DNA from: Gordionus sp. m RMFG-2023
Taxonomy: Eukaryota; Nematomorpha; Gordioida; Chordodea; Parachordodidae
Length of the DNA: 64,000 nucleotides
Assembly (NCBI RefSeq): GCF_954871325.1
Contig: NW_027051069.1
Coordinates: 62,001 to 126,000 of the forward strand
Reading direction: 5' to 3'
Shown here: positions 37,640 to 51,284 of the stretch, piece after piece
Numbering within the stretch: the first letter of the stretch is position 1
How the letters are laid out: each line of letters starts with the position of its first letter
Notes under the pieces: generated by a model
Told to the model about the DNA's origin: nothing
Databases searched by the model: none
Seen by the model: the letters and a program-made list of their open reading frames with translations, nothing else
Made by a program: the position numbers and the translations under genes

Positions 37640-39480
37640 GAACCGGAAACGTAAAAAAATACATCTAAACGGTTTTGGATAGAGAATTAAATTCTAAGTT
37701 CAATGATATAATTATATTCAAAATTATGTTTAAGATGTTAGCATTTGACCTATAAATGTCTTTAGCGACAAAATATTATTTTTGTGAACCGGAAACGTAA
37801 AAAAATACCTCTAAACGGTTTTAGATAGAGAATTATGTTCTGAGTTCAATGATATAAATATATTCAAAATTACGTTTAAGATGTTAGCATTTCCCCTATA
37901 AATGTCTTTCGTGACAAAATATTTATTTTGTGAACCGGAAACGTAAAAAAATACATCTAAGCAGTTTTGGATAGAGAATTAAATTCTGAGTTCAATGATA
38001 TAAACAAAATTATGTTTAAGATGTTAGACTTTCCCCTATAAATATCTTTCGCAACAAAAAAATTATTATGTGAACCGGAAACGTAAAAAAATTCATCTAA
38101 GCGGTTTTGGATAGAGAATTATATTCTGAGTTCAAAGATATAAATATATTCAAAATTACGTTTAAGATGTTAGCATTTCCCCTATAAATGTCTTTCGTGA
38201 CAAAATATTTATTTTGTGAACCGGAAACGTAAAAAAATACATCTAAGCAGTTTTGGATAGAGAATTAAATTCTGAGTTCAATGATATAAACAAAATTACG
38301 TTTAAGATGTTAGACTTTCCCCTATAAATGTCTTTCGCGACAAAAAAATTATTATGTGAACCGAAAAAGTAAAAAAATACATCTAAGCTGTTTTCGATAG
38401 AGAATTAAATTCTGAGTTCAATGATATAATTATATTCAAAATTATGTTTAAGATGTTAGCCTTTCTCCGTTAAAAGTCTTTCGCGACAAAAAATTTATTT
38501 TGTGAACTGGAAACCTTAAAAATTACATCTAAGCGGTTTTGGATAGAGAATAATATTCTCAGTTCAATGATATAAATATATTCAAAAATACGTTAAAGAT
38601 GTTAGCATTTCCCTTATAAATGTCTTTCGCGACAAAATATTTATTTTGTGAACCGGAAACGTAAAAAAATACATCTAAGCAGTTTTGGATAGAGAATTAA
38701 ATTCTGAGTTCAATGATATAAACAAAATTATGTTTAAGATGTTAGACTTTCCCCTATAAATATCTTTCGCGACAAAAAAATTATTATGTGAACCGGAAAC
38801 GTAAAAAAATACATCTAAGCTGTTTTCGATAGAGAATTAAATCCTGAGTTCAATGATATAATTATATTCAAAATTATGTTTAAGATATTAGCCTTTCCCC
38901 GTTAAAAGTCTTTCGCGAAAAAATATTTATTTTGTGAACCGGAAACTTTAAAAATTACATCTAAGCGGTTTTGGATAGAGAATTATATTCTAAGTTCAAT
39001 GATATAAATATATTCAAAATTACGTTTAAGATGTTATCATTTCCTATATAAATGTCTTTCGTGACAAAACCGGAATAGTAGAAAAATACATCTAAGCAGT
39101 TTTGGATAGAGAATTAAATTCTGAGTTCAATGATATAAACAAAATTACGTTTAAGATGTTAGACTTTCCCCTATAAATGTCTTTCGCGACAAAAAAATTA
39201 TTATGTGAACCGAAAGTAAAAAAATACATCTAAGCTGTTTTCGATAGAGAATTAAATTCTGAGTTCAATGATATAATTATATTCAAAATTATGTTTAAGA
39301 TGTTAGCCTTTCCCCGTTAAAAGTCTTTCGCGACAAAAAATTTATTTTGTGAACCGGAAACCTTAAAAATTAAATCTAAGCGGTTTTGGATAGAGAATAA
39401 TATTCTCAGTTCAATGATATAAATATATTCAAAAATACGTTAAAGATGTTAGACTTTCCCCTATAAATGTCTTTCGCGAC
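37640..39480 (+). repeat. 1.84-kb internal duplication, copy A (c3-c15)
   Basis: This matches 40806-42648 at offset 3166, becoming 3168 after a two-base loss at 39211. The rare TTAAATCTAAGCGG at the c15 start is shared (39370 and 42538). The copies part at the end of c15, where this one continues to c24v and the other to c16. An example of a private change here is CCCTTATAAATG near 38610. Confidence 0.8.
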
Positions 39481-40513
39481 AAAATATTTATTTTGTGAAC
39501 CGGAAACGTAAAAAAATACATCTAAGCGGTTTTAGATAGAGAATTATATTATCAGTTCAATGATATAAATATATTCAAAATTACGTTTAAGATGTTAGTA
39601 TTTCCCCTATAAATGTCTTTGACAAAATATTTATTTTGTGAACCGTAAACGTAAAAAAATACATCTAAACGGTTTGGGATAGAGAATTAAATTCTGAGTT
39701 CAATGATATAAATATATTCAAGATTACGTTTAAGATGTTAGACTTTCCCCTATAATAGTCTTTCGCGACAAAAAAATTATTATTTGAACCGGAAACGTAA
39801 AAAAATACATCTAAGCTGTTTTTGATAGAGAATTAAATTCTGAGTTCAATGATATAAATATATTAAAAATTACGTTTAAGATGTTAGCCTTTACCTTATA
39901 AATGTCTTTCGCTATAAAAAATTATTTTGTGAACAGGAAATGTAAAAAATTACATCTAAGCGGTTTTGGATAGCGAATTAAATTCTGAGTTCAATGATTA
40001 AATTTTATTAAAAATTACGTTTAAGATGTTAGCCTTTGCCCTATAAATGTCTTTCGCCACAAAATATTTATTTTGTGAACCGGAAACGTAAAAAAATAGA
40101 TCTAAACGGTTTTGGATAGAGAATTAAATTCTGAGTTCAATGATATAATTATATTCAAAATTACGTTTAAGATGTTAGCCTTTCCCCTATAAATGTATTT
40201 CGCGACAAATTATTTATTTGGTGAACCGGAAACGTAAAAAAATACATCTAAACGGTTTTGGATAGAGAATTATATTATCAGTTCAATGATATAAATATAT
40301 TCAAAATTACGTTTAAGATGTTAGCCTTTCCCCTATAAATGAATTTCGCGACAAAATATTTATTTTGTGAACCGGAAAATTAAAAATTACATCTAAGCGG
40401 TTTTGGATAGAGAATTAAATTCTGAGTTCAATGATATAAATATATTCAAAATTACGTTTAAGATGTTAGACTTTCCCCTATAATAGTCTTTCGCGACAAA
40501 AAAATTATTATTT

Positions 40514-43234
40514 GAACCGGAAACGTAAAAAAATACATCTAAGCTGTTTTCGATAGAGAATTAAATTCTGAGTTGAATGATATAATTATATACAAAATTA
40601 TGTTTACGATGTTAGCATTTCCCCGTTAAAAGTCTTTCGCGACAAAAAATTTATTTTGTGAACCGGAAACCTTAAAAATTACATCTAAGCGGTTTTGGAT
40701 AGAGAATTATATCCTGAGTTCAATGATATAAATATATTCAAAATTACGTTTAAGATGTTAGCATTTCCCCTATAAATGTCTTTCGCGACAAAATATTTAT
40801 TTTGTGAACCGGAAACGTAAAAAAATACATCTAAACGGTTTTGGATAGAGAATTAAATTCTAAGTTCAATGATATAATTATATTCAAAATTATGTTTAAG
40901 ATGTTAGCATTTGACCTATAAATGTCTTTAGCGACAAAATATTATTTTTGTGAACCGGAAACGTAAAAAAATACCTCTAAACGGTTTTAGATAGAGAATT
41001 ATGTTCTGAGTTCAATGATATAAATATATTCAAAATTACGTTTAAGATGTTAGCATTTCCCCTATAAATGTCTTTCGTGACAAAATATTTATTTTGTGAA
41101 CCGGAAACGTAAAAAAATACATCTAAGCAGTTTTGGATAGAGAATTAAATTCTGAGTTCAATGATATAAACAAAATTATGTTTAAGATGTTAGACTTTCC
41201 CCTATAAATATCTTTCGCAACAAAAAAATTATTATGTGAACCGGAAACGTAAAAAAATTCATCTAAGCGGTTTTGGATAGAGAATTATATTCTGAGTTCA
41301 AAGATATAAATATATTCAAAATTACGTTTAAGATGTTAGCATTTCCCCTATAAATGTCTTTCGTGACAAAATATTTATTTTGTGAACCGGAAACGTAAAA
41401 AAATACATCTAAGCAGTTTTGGATAGAGAATTAAATTCTGAGTTCAATGATATAAACAAAATTACGTTTAAGATGTTAGACTTTCCCCTATAAATGTCTT
41501 TCGCGACAAAAAAATTATTATGTGAACCGAAAAAGTAAAAAAATACATCTAAGCTGTTTTCGATAGAGAATTAAATTCTGAGTTCAATGATATAATTATA
41601 TTCAAAATTATGTTTAAGATGTTAGCCTTTCTCCGTTAAAAGTCTTTCGCGACAAAAAATTTATTTTGTGAACTGGAAACCTTAAAAATTACATCTAAGC
41701 GGTTTTGGATAGAGAATAATATTCTCAGTTCAATGATATAAATATATTCAAAAATACGTTAAAGATGTTAGCATTTCCCCTATAAATGTCTTTCGCGACA
41801 AAATATTTATTTTGTGAACCGGAAACGTAAAAAAATACATCTAAGCAGTTTTGGATAGAGAATTAAATTCTGAGTTCAATGATATAAACAAAATTATGTT
41901 TAAGATGTTAGACTTTCCCCTATAAATATCTTTCGCGACAAAAAAATTATTATGTGAACCGGAAACGTAAAAAAATACATCTAAGCTGTTTTCGATAGAG
42001 AATTAAATCCTGAGTTCAATGATATAATTATATTCAAAATTATGTTTAAGATATTAGCCTTTCCCCGTTAAAAGTCTTTCGCGAAAAAATATTTATTTTG
42101 TGAACCGGAAACTTTAAAAATTACATCTAAGCGGTTTTGGATAGAGAATTATATTCTCAGTTCAATGATATAAATATATTCAAAATTACGTTTAAGATGT
42201 TATCATTTCCTATATAAATGTCTTTCGTGACAAAACCGGAATAGTAGAAAAATACATCTAAGCAGTTCTGGATAGAGAATTAAATTCTGAGTTCAATGAT
42301 ATAAACAAAATTACGTTTAAGATGTTAGACTTTCCCCTATAAATGTCTTTCGCGACAAAAAAATTATTATGTGAACCGGAAAAGTAAAAAAATACATCTA
42401 AGCTGTTTTCGATAGAGAATTAAATTCTGAGTTCAATGATATAATTATATTCAAAATTATGTTTAAGATGTTAGCCTTTCCCCGTTAAAAGTCTTTCGCG
42501 ACAAAAAATTTATTTTGTGAACCGGAAACCTTAAAAATTAAATCTAAGCGGTTTTGGATAGAGAATAATATTCTCAGTTCAATGATATAAATATATTCAA
42601 AAATACGTTAAAGATGTTAGACTTTCCCCTATAAATGTCTTTCGCGACAAAAAAATTATTTTATGAACCGGAAACGTAAAAATATTCTTCTAAGCAGTTT
42701 TGGATAGAGAATTAAATTCTGAGTTCAATGATATAAACAAAATTACGTTTTAGATGTTAGACCTTCCCCTATAAATGTATTTCGCGACAAAATATTATTT
42801 TGTGAACCTGAAACGTAAAAAAATACATCTAAACGGTTTTCGATAGAAAATTAAATTCTGAGTTCAATGATATAAATATATTCAAAATTACGTTTAAGAT
42901 GTTAGCCTTTACCTTATAAATGTCTTTCGCGACAAATAATTTATTTTGTGAACTGGAAACGTAAAAAAATACATCTAAGCGGTTTTGGATAGAGAATTAA
43001 ATTCTGAGTTCAATGATATAAACAAAATTACGTTTTAGATGTTAGACCTTCCCCTATAAATGAATTTCGCGACAAAATATTTATTTTGTGAACCGGAAAA
43101 TTAAAAATTACATCTAAGCGGTTTTGGATAGAGAATTAAATTCTGAGTTCAATGATATAAATATATTCAAAATTACGTTTAAGATGTTAGACTTTCCCCT
43201 ATAATAGTCTTTCGCGACAAAAAAATTATTATTT
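40514..43234 (+). repeat. HOR block 10: c1-c17, hybrid, c26 (19 monomers, 2721 bp)
   Basis: Types c1 to c17 run in perfect order. A hybrid follows at 42950 that starts as c18, has ACGTTTTAGATGTTAGACC of c16 in the middle and ends TGAATTTCGCGAC like c25. Then comes c26. Types c19 to c25 are missing. A private change is AGCAGTTCTGG near 42268. Confidence 0.88.
40806..42648 (+). repeat. 1.84-kb internal duplication, copy B (c3-c15)
   Basis: This is the partner of 37640-39480, lying in block 10 at offset 3166-3168. Because it is preceded by proper c1 and c2 monomers, this copy looks like the better-preserved arrangement. The block 9 copy begins directly after a c21 monomer. Confidence 0.8.
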
Positions 43235-46200
43235 GAACCGGAAACGTAAAAAAATACATCTAAGCTGTTTTCGATAGAGAATTAAATTCTGAGTTGAATG
43301 ATATAATTATATACAAAATTATGTTTACGATGTTAGCATTTCCCCGTTAAAAGTCTTTCGCGACAAAAAATTTATTTTGTGAACCGGAAACCTTAAAAAT
43401 TACATCTAAGCGGTTTTGGATAGAGAATTATATCCTGAGTTCAATGATATAAATATATTCAAAATTACGTTTAAGATGTTAGCATTTCCCCTATAAATGT
43501 CTTTCGCGACAAAATATTTATTTTGTGAACCGGAAACGTAAAAAAATACATCTAAACGGTTTTGGATAGAGAATTAAATTCTAAGTTCAATGATATAATT
43601 ATATTCAAAATTATGTTTAAGATGTTAGCATTTGACCTATAAATGTCTTTAGCGACAAAAAAATTATTATGTGAACCGGAAACGTAAAAAAATTCATCTA
43701 AGCGGTTTTGGATAGAGAATTATATTCTGAGTTCAAAGATATAAATATATTCAAAATTACGTTTAAGATGTTAGCATTTCCCCTATAAATGTCTTTCGTG
43801 ACAAAATATTTATTTTGTGAACCGGAAACGTAAAAAAATACATCTAAGCAGTTTTGGATAGAGAATTAAATTCTGAGTTCAATGATATAAACAAAATTAC
43901 GTTTAAGATGTTAGACTTTCCCCTATAATTGTCTTTCGCGACAAAAAAATTATTATGTGAACCGAAAAAGTAAAAAAATACATCTAAGCTGTTTTCGATA
44001 GAGAATTAAATTCTGAGTTCAATGATATAATTATATTCAAAATTATGTTTAAGATGTTAGCCTTTCTCCGTTAAAAGTCTTTCGCGACAAAAAATTTATT
44101 TTGTGAACTGGAAACCTTAAAAATTACATCTAAGCGGTTTTGGATAGAGAATAATATTCTCAGTTCAATGATATAAATATATTCAAAAATACGTTAAAGA
44201 TGTTAGCATTTCCCCTATAAATGTCTTTCGCGACAAAATATTTATTTTGTGAACCGGAAACGTAAAAAAATACATCTAAGCAGTTTTGGATAGAGAATTA
44301 AATTCTGAGTTCAATGATATAAACAAAATTATGTTTAAGATGTTAGACTTTCCCCTATAAATGTCTTTCGCGACAAAATATTTATTTTGTGAACCGGAAA
44401 CGTAAAAAAATACATCTAAGCAGTTTTGGATAGAGAATTAAATTCTGAGTTCAATGATATAAACAAAATTATGTTTAAGATGTTAGACTTTCCCCTATAA
44501 ATATCTTTCGCGACAAAAAAATTATTATGTGAACCGGAAACGTAAAAAAATACATCTAAGCTGTTTTCGATAGAGAATTAAATCCTGAGTTCAATGATAT
44601 AATTATATTCAAAATTATGTTTAAGATATTAGCCTTTCCCCGTTAAAAGTCTTTCGCGAAAAAATATTTATTTTGTGAACCGGAAACTTTAAAAATTACA
44701 TCTAAGCGGTTTTGGATAGAGAATTATATTCTCAGTTCAATGATATAAATATATTCAAAATTACGTTTAAGATGTTATCATTTCCTATATAAATGTCTTT
44801 CGTGACAAAACCGGAATAGTAGAAAAATACATCTAAGCAGTTTTGGATAGAGAATTAAATTCTGAGTTCAATGATATAAACAAAATTACGTTTAAGATGT
44901 TAGACTTTCCCCTATAAATGTCTTTCGCGACAAAAAAATTATTATGTGAACCGGAAAAGTAAAAAAATACATCTAAGCTGTTTTCGATAGAGAATTAAAT
45001 TCTGAGTTCAATGATATAATTATATTCAAAATTATGTTTAAGATGTTAGCCTTTCCCCGTTAAAAGTCTTTCGCGACAAAAAATTTATTTTGTGAACCGG
45101 AAACCTTAAAAATTACATCTAAGCGGTTTTGGATAGAGAATAATATTCTCAGTTCAATGATATAAATATATTCAAAAATACGTTAAAGATGTTAGACTTT
45201 CCCCTATAAATGTCTTTCGCGACAAAAAAATTATTTTATGAACCGGAAACGTAAAAATATTCTTCTAAGCAGTTTTGGATAGAGAATTAAATTCTGAGTT
45301 CAATGATATAAACAAAATTACGTTTTAGATGTTAGACCTTCCCCTATAAATGTATTTCGCGACAAAATATTATTTTGTGAACCTGAAACGTAAAAAAATA
45401 CATCTAAACGGTTTTCGATAGAAAATTAAATTCTGAGTTCAATGATATAAATATATTCAAAATTACGTTTAAGATGTTAGCCTTTACCTTATAAATGTCT
45501 TTCGCGACAAATAATTTATTTTGTGAACTGGAAACGTAAAAAAATACATCTAAGCGGTATTGGATAGAGAATTAAATTCTGAGTTCAATGATATAACCAA
45601 AATTACGTTTAAGATGTTAGACTTTCCCCTATAAATGTCTTTCGCGACAAAAAAATTATCATGTGAACCGGAAACGTAAAAAAATACATCTAAGCTGTTT
45701 TTGATAGAGAATTAAATTCTGAGTTCAATGATATAAATATATTAAAAATTACGTTTAAGATGTTAGCCTTTACCTTATAAATGTCTTTCGCTACAAATTA
45801 TTTATTTTGTGAACCGGAAACGTAAAAAAATACATCTAAGCGGTTTTGGATAGAGAATTAAATTCTGAGTTCAATGATTAAATTATATTCAAAATTACGT
45901 TTAAGATGTTAGCCTTTCCCCAATAAATGTCTTTCCCGACAAAAAATTATTTTGTGAACCGGAAATGTAAAAAATTACATCTAAGCGGTTTTGGATAGAG
46001 AATTAAATTCTGAGTTCAATGATTAAATTATATTAAAAATTACGTTTAAGATGTTAGCCTTTGCCCTATAAATGTCTTTCGCGACAAAATATTTATTTTG
46101 TGAACCGGAAACGTAAAAAAATAGATCTAAACGGTTTTGGATAGAGAATTAAATTCTGAGTTCAATGATATAATTATATTCAAAATTATGTTTAAGATGT

Positions 46201-46538
46201 TAGCATTTCATCTATAAATGTATTTCGCGACAAATTATTTATTTGGTGAACCGGAAACGTAAAAAAATACATCTAAACGGTTTTGGATAGAGAATTATAT
46301 TATCAGTTCAATGATATAAATATATTCAAAATTACGTTTAAGATGTTAGCCTTTCCCCTATAAATGAATTTCGCGACAAAATATTTATTTTGTGAACCGG
46401 AAAATTAAAAATTACATCTAAGCGGTTTTGGATAGAGAATTAAATTCTGAGTTCAATGATATAAATATATTCAAAATTACGTTTAAGATGTTAGACTTTC
46501 CCCTATAATAGTCTTTCGCGACAAAAAAATTATTATTT
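43235..46538 (+). repeat. HOR block 11: most nearly complete (23 monomers, 3304 bp)
   Basis: The order is c1, c2, c3/c5, c6-c10, c10, c11-c21, c22/c23, c24/c25 and c26. Nearly every type is represented. Only c4, most of c5 and parts of c22-c25 are lost, and c10 is doubled. It is the best single guide to the ancestral order. Private changes are CCTATAATTG near 43926 and AAGCGGTATTGG near 45556. Confidence 0.88.
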
Positions 46539-48271
46539 GAACCGGAAACGTAAAAAAATACATCTAAGCTGTTTTCGATAGAGAATTAAATTCTGAGTTG
46601 AATGATATAATTATATACAAAATTATGTTTACGATGTTAGCATTTCCCCGTTAAAAGTCTTTCGCGACAAAAAATTTATTTTGTGAACCGGAAACCTTAA
46701 AAATTACATCTAAGCGGTTTTGGATAGAGAATTATATCCTGAGTTCAATGATATAAATATATTCAAAATTACGTTTAAGATGTTAGCATTTCCCCTATAA
46801 ATGTCTTTCGCGACAAAATATTTATTTTGTGAACCGGAAACGTAAAAAAATACATCTAAACGGTTTTGGATAGAGAATTAAATTCTAAGTTCAATGATAT
46901 AATTATATTCAAAATTATGTTTAAGATGTTAGCATTTGACCTATAAATGTCTTTAGCGACAAAATATTATTTTTGTGAACCGGAAACGTAAAAAAATACC
47001 TCTAAACGGTTTTAGATAGAGAATTATGTTCTGAGTTCAATGATATAAATATATTCAAAATTACGTTTAAGATGTTAGCATTTCCCCTATAAATGTCTTT
47101 CGTGACAAAATATTTATTTTGTGAACCGGAAACGTAAAAAAATACATCTAAGCAGTTTTGGATAGAGAATTAAATTCTGAGTTCAATGATATAAACAAAA
47201 TTATGTTTAAGATGTTAGACTTTCCCCTATAAATATCTTTCGCAACAAAAAAATTATTATGTGAACCGGAAACGTAAAAAAATTCATCTAAGCGGTTTTG
47301 GATAGAGAATTATATTCTGAGTTCAAAGATATAAATATATTCAAAATTACGTTTAAGATGTTAGCATTTCCCCTATAAATGTCTTTCGTGACAAAATATT
47401 TATTTTGTGAACCGGAAACGTAAAAAAATACATCTAAGCAGTTTTGGATAGAGAATTAAATTCTGAGTTCAATGATATAAACAAAATTACGTTTAAGATG
47501 TTAGACTTTCCCCTATAAATGTCTTTCGCGACAAAAAAATTATTATGTGAACCGAAAAAGTAAAAAAATACATCTAAGCTGTTTTCGATAGAGAATTAAA
47601 TTCTGAGTTCAATGATATAATTATATTCAAAATTATGTTTAAGATGTTAGCCTTTCTCCGTTAAAAGTCTTTCGCGACAAAAAATTTATTTTGTGAACTG
47701 GAAACCTTAAAAATTACATCTAAGCGGTTTTGGATAGAGAATAATATTCTCAGTTCAATGATATAAATATATTCAAAAATACGTTAAAGATGTTAGCATT
47801 TCCCCTATAAATGTCTTTCGCGACAAAATATTTATTTTGTGAACCGGAAACGTAAAAAAATACATCTAAGCAGTTTTGGATAGAGAATTAAATTCTGAGT
47901 TCAATGATATAAACAAAATTATGTTTAAGATGTTAGACTTTCCCCTATAAATATCTTTCGCGACAAAAAAATTATTATGTGAACCGGAAACGTAAAAAAA
48001 TACATCTAAGCTGTTTTCGATAGAGAATTAAATCCTGAGTTCAATGATATAATTATATTCAAAATTATGTTTAAGATATTAGCCTTTCCCCGTTAAAAGT
48101 CTTTCGCGAAAAAATATTTATTTTGTGAACCGGAAAATTAAAAATTACATCTAAGCGGTTTTGGATAGAGAATTAAATTCTGAGTTCAATGATATAAATA
48201 TATTCAAAATTACGTTTAAGATGTTAGACTTTCCCCTATAATAGTCTTTCGCGACAAAAAAATTATTATTT
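46539..48271 (+). repeat. HOR block 1, second super-repeat copy
   Basis: This has the same 12 monomers and 1733 bp as the block at 7-1739, with the same order c1-c11, c26. It follows block 11 directly, which shows that the series of eleven blocks restarts here. Confidence 0.9.
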
Positions 48272-51200
48272 GAACCGGAAACGTAAAAAAATACATCTAA
48301 GCTGTTTTCGATAGAGAATTAAATTCTGAGTTGAATGATATAATTATATACAAAATTATGTTTACGATGTTAGCATTTCCCCGTTAAAAGTCTTTCGCGA
48401 CAAAAAATTTATTTTGTGAACCGGAAACCTTAAAAATTACATCTAAGCGGTTTTGGATAGAGAATTATATCCTGAGTTCAATGATATAAATATATTCAAA
48501 ATTACGTTTAAGATGTTAGCATTTACCCTATAAATGTCTTTCGCGACAAAATATTTATTTTGTGAACCGGAAACGTAAAAAAATACATCTAAACGGTTTT
48601 GGATAGAGAATTAAATTCTAAGTTCAATGATATAATTATATTCAAAATTATGTTTAAGATGTTAGCATTTGACCTATAAATGTCTTTAGCGACAAAATAT
48701 TATTTTTGTGAACCGGAAACGTAAAAAAATACCTCTAAACGGTTTTAGATAGAGAATTATGTTCTGAGTTCAATGATATAAATATATTCAAAATTACGTT
48801 TAAGATGTTAGCATTTCCCCTATAAATGTCTTTCGTGACAAAATATTTATTTTGTGAACCGGAAACGTAAAAAAATACATCTAAGCAGTTTTGGATAGAG
48901 AATTAAATTCTGAGTTCAATGATATAAACAAAATTATGTTTAAGATGTTAGACTTTCCCCTATAAATATCTTTCGCAACAAAAAAATTATTATGTGAACC
49001 GGAAACGTAAAAAAATTCATCTAAGCGGTTTTGGATAGAGAATTATATTCTGAGTTCAAAGATATAAATATATTCAAAATTACGTTTAAGATGTTAGCAT
49101 TTCCCCTATAAATGTCTTTCGTGACAAAATATTTATTTTGTGAACCGGAAACGTAAAAAAATACATCTAAGCAGTTTTGGATAGAGAATTAAATTCTGAG
49201 TTCAATGATATAAACAAAATTACGTTTAAGATGTTAGACTTTCCCCTATAAATGTCTTTCGCGACAAAAAAATTATTATGTGAACCGAAAAAGTAAAAAA
49301 ATACATCTAAGCTGTTTTCGATAGAGAATTAAATTCTGAGTTCAATGATATAATTATATTCAAAATTATGTTTAAGATGTTAGCCTTTCTCCGTTAAAAG
49401 TCTTTCGCGACAAAAAATTTATTTTGTGAACTGGAAACCTTAAAAATTACATCTAAGCGGTTTTGGATAGAGAATAATATTCTCAGTTCAATTATATAAA
49501 TATATTCAAAAATACGTTAAAGATGTTAGCATTTCCCCTATAAATGTCTTTCGCGACAAAATATTTATTTTGTGAACCGGAAACGTAAAAAAATACATCT
49601 AAGCAGTTTTGGATAGAGAATTAAATTCTGAGTTCAATGATATAAACAAAATTATGTTTAAGATGTTAGACTTTCCCCTATAAATATCTTTCGCGACAAA
49701 AAAATTATTATGTGAACCGGAAACGTAAAAAAATACATCTAAGCTGTTTTCGATAGAGAATTAAATCCTGAGTTCAATGATATAATTATATTCAAAATTA
49801 TGTTTAAGATATTAGCCTTTCCCCGTTAAAAGTCTTTCGCGAAAAAATATTTATTTTGTGAACCGGAAACTTTAAAAATTACATCTAAGCGGTTTTGGAT
49901 AGAGAATTATATTCTCAGTTCAATGATATAAATATATTCAAAATTACGTTTAAGATGTTATCATTTCCTATATAAATGTCTTTCGTGACAAAACCGGAAT
50001 AGTAGAAAAATACATCTAAGCAGTTTTGGATAGAGAATTAAATTCTGAGTTCAATGATATAAACAAAATTACGTTTAAGATGTTAGACTTTCCCCTATAA
50101 ATGTCTTTCGCGACAAAAAAATTATTATGTGAACCGGAAAAGTAAAAAAATACATCTAAGCTGTTTTCGATAGAGAATTAAATTCTGAGTTCAATGATAT
50201 AATTATATTCAAAATTATGTTTAAGATGTTAGCCTTTCCCCGTTAAAAGTCTTTCGCGACAAAAAATTTATTTTGTGAACCGGAAACCTTAAAAATTACA
50301 TCTAAGCGGTTTTGGATAGAGAATAATATTCTCAGTTCAATGATATAAATATATTCAAAAATACGTTAAAGATGTTAGACTTTCCCCTATAAATGTCTTT
50401 CGCGACAAAAAAATTATTTTATGAACCGGAAACGTAAAAATATTCTTCTAAGCAGTTTTGGATAGAGAATTAAATTCTGAGTTCAATGATATAAATTAAA
50501 TTACGTTTTAGATGTTAGACCTTCCCCTATAAATGTATTTCGCGACAAAATATTATTTTGTGAACCTGAAACGTAAAAAAATACATCTAAACGGTTTTCG
50601 ATAGAAAATTAAATTCTGAGTTCAATGATATAAATATATTCAAAATTACGTTTAAGATGTTAGCCTTTACCTTATAAATGTCTTTCGCGACAAATAATTT
50701 ATTTTGTGAACTGGAAACGTAAAAAAATACATCTAAGCGGTTTTGGATAGAGAATTAAATTCTGAGTTCAATGATATAACCAAAATTACGTTTAAGATGT
50801 TAGACTTTCCCCTATAAATGTCTTTCGCGACAAAAAAATTATCATGTGAACCGGAAACGTAAAAAAATACATCTAAGCTGTTTTTGATAGAGAATTAAAT
50901 TCTGAGTTCAATGATATAAATATATTAAAAATTACGTTTAAGATGTTAGCCTTTACCTTATAAATGTCTTTCGCTACAAATTATTTATTTTGTGAACCGG
51001 AAACGTAAAAAAATACATCTAAGCGGTTTTGGATAGAGAATTAAATTCTGAGTTCAATGATTAAATTATATTCAAAATTACGTTTAAGATGTTAGCCTTT
51101 CCCCTATAAATGAATTTCGCGACAAAATATTTATTTTGTGAACCGGAAAATTAAAAATTACATCTAAGCGGTTTTGGATAGAGAATTAAATTCTGAGTTC

Positions 51201-51284
51201 AATGATATAAATATATTCAAAATTACGTTTAAGATGTTAGACTTTCCCCTATAATAGTCTTTCGCGACAAAAAAATTATTATTT
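48272..51284 (+). repeat. HOR block 2, second super-repeat copy
   Basis: This has 21 monomers and 3013 bp, as at 1740-4752. It shares TTACCC (near 48524), CAATTATAT (near 49490) and ATAAATTAAATTACG (near 50493) with the first copy. Confidence 0.9.

Larger units (their letters stand above)
32209..40513 (+). repeat. HOR block 9: longest, 58 monomers (8305 bp)
   Basis: The order is c1, c2/c5, c6, c5, c6, c10-c14, c2v, c3-c7, c14/c8, c9-c14, c2v, c3-c6, c7/c10, c11-c15, c24v, c25/c26, c19, c21, c3-c15, c24v, c25/c26, c19, c21, c22/c23, c24/c25 and c26. It has a single c1 but two c15-c24v-c25/c26-c19-c21 series (36914 and 39351) and four c12 markers. It looks like several blocks fused by loss of the c1 boundary. 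Small private losses are two bases near 34186 (CTTTCAAC) and two near 39211 (GAACCGAAAG). Confidence 0.88.
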
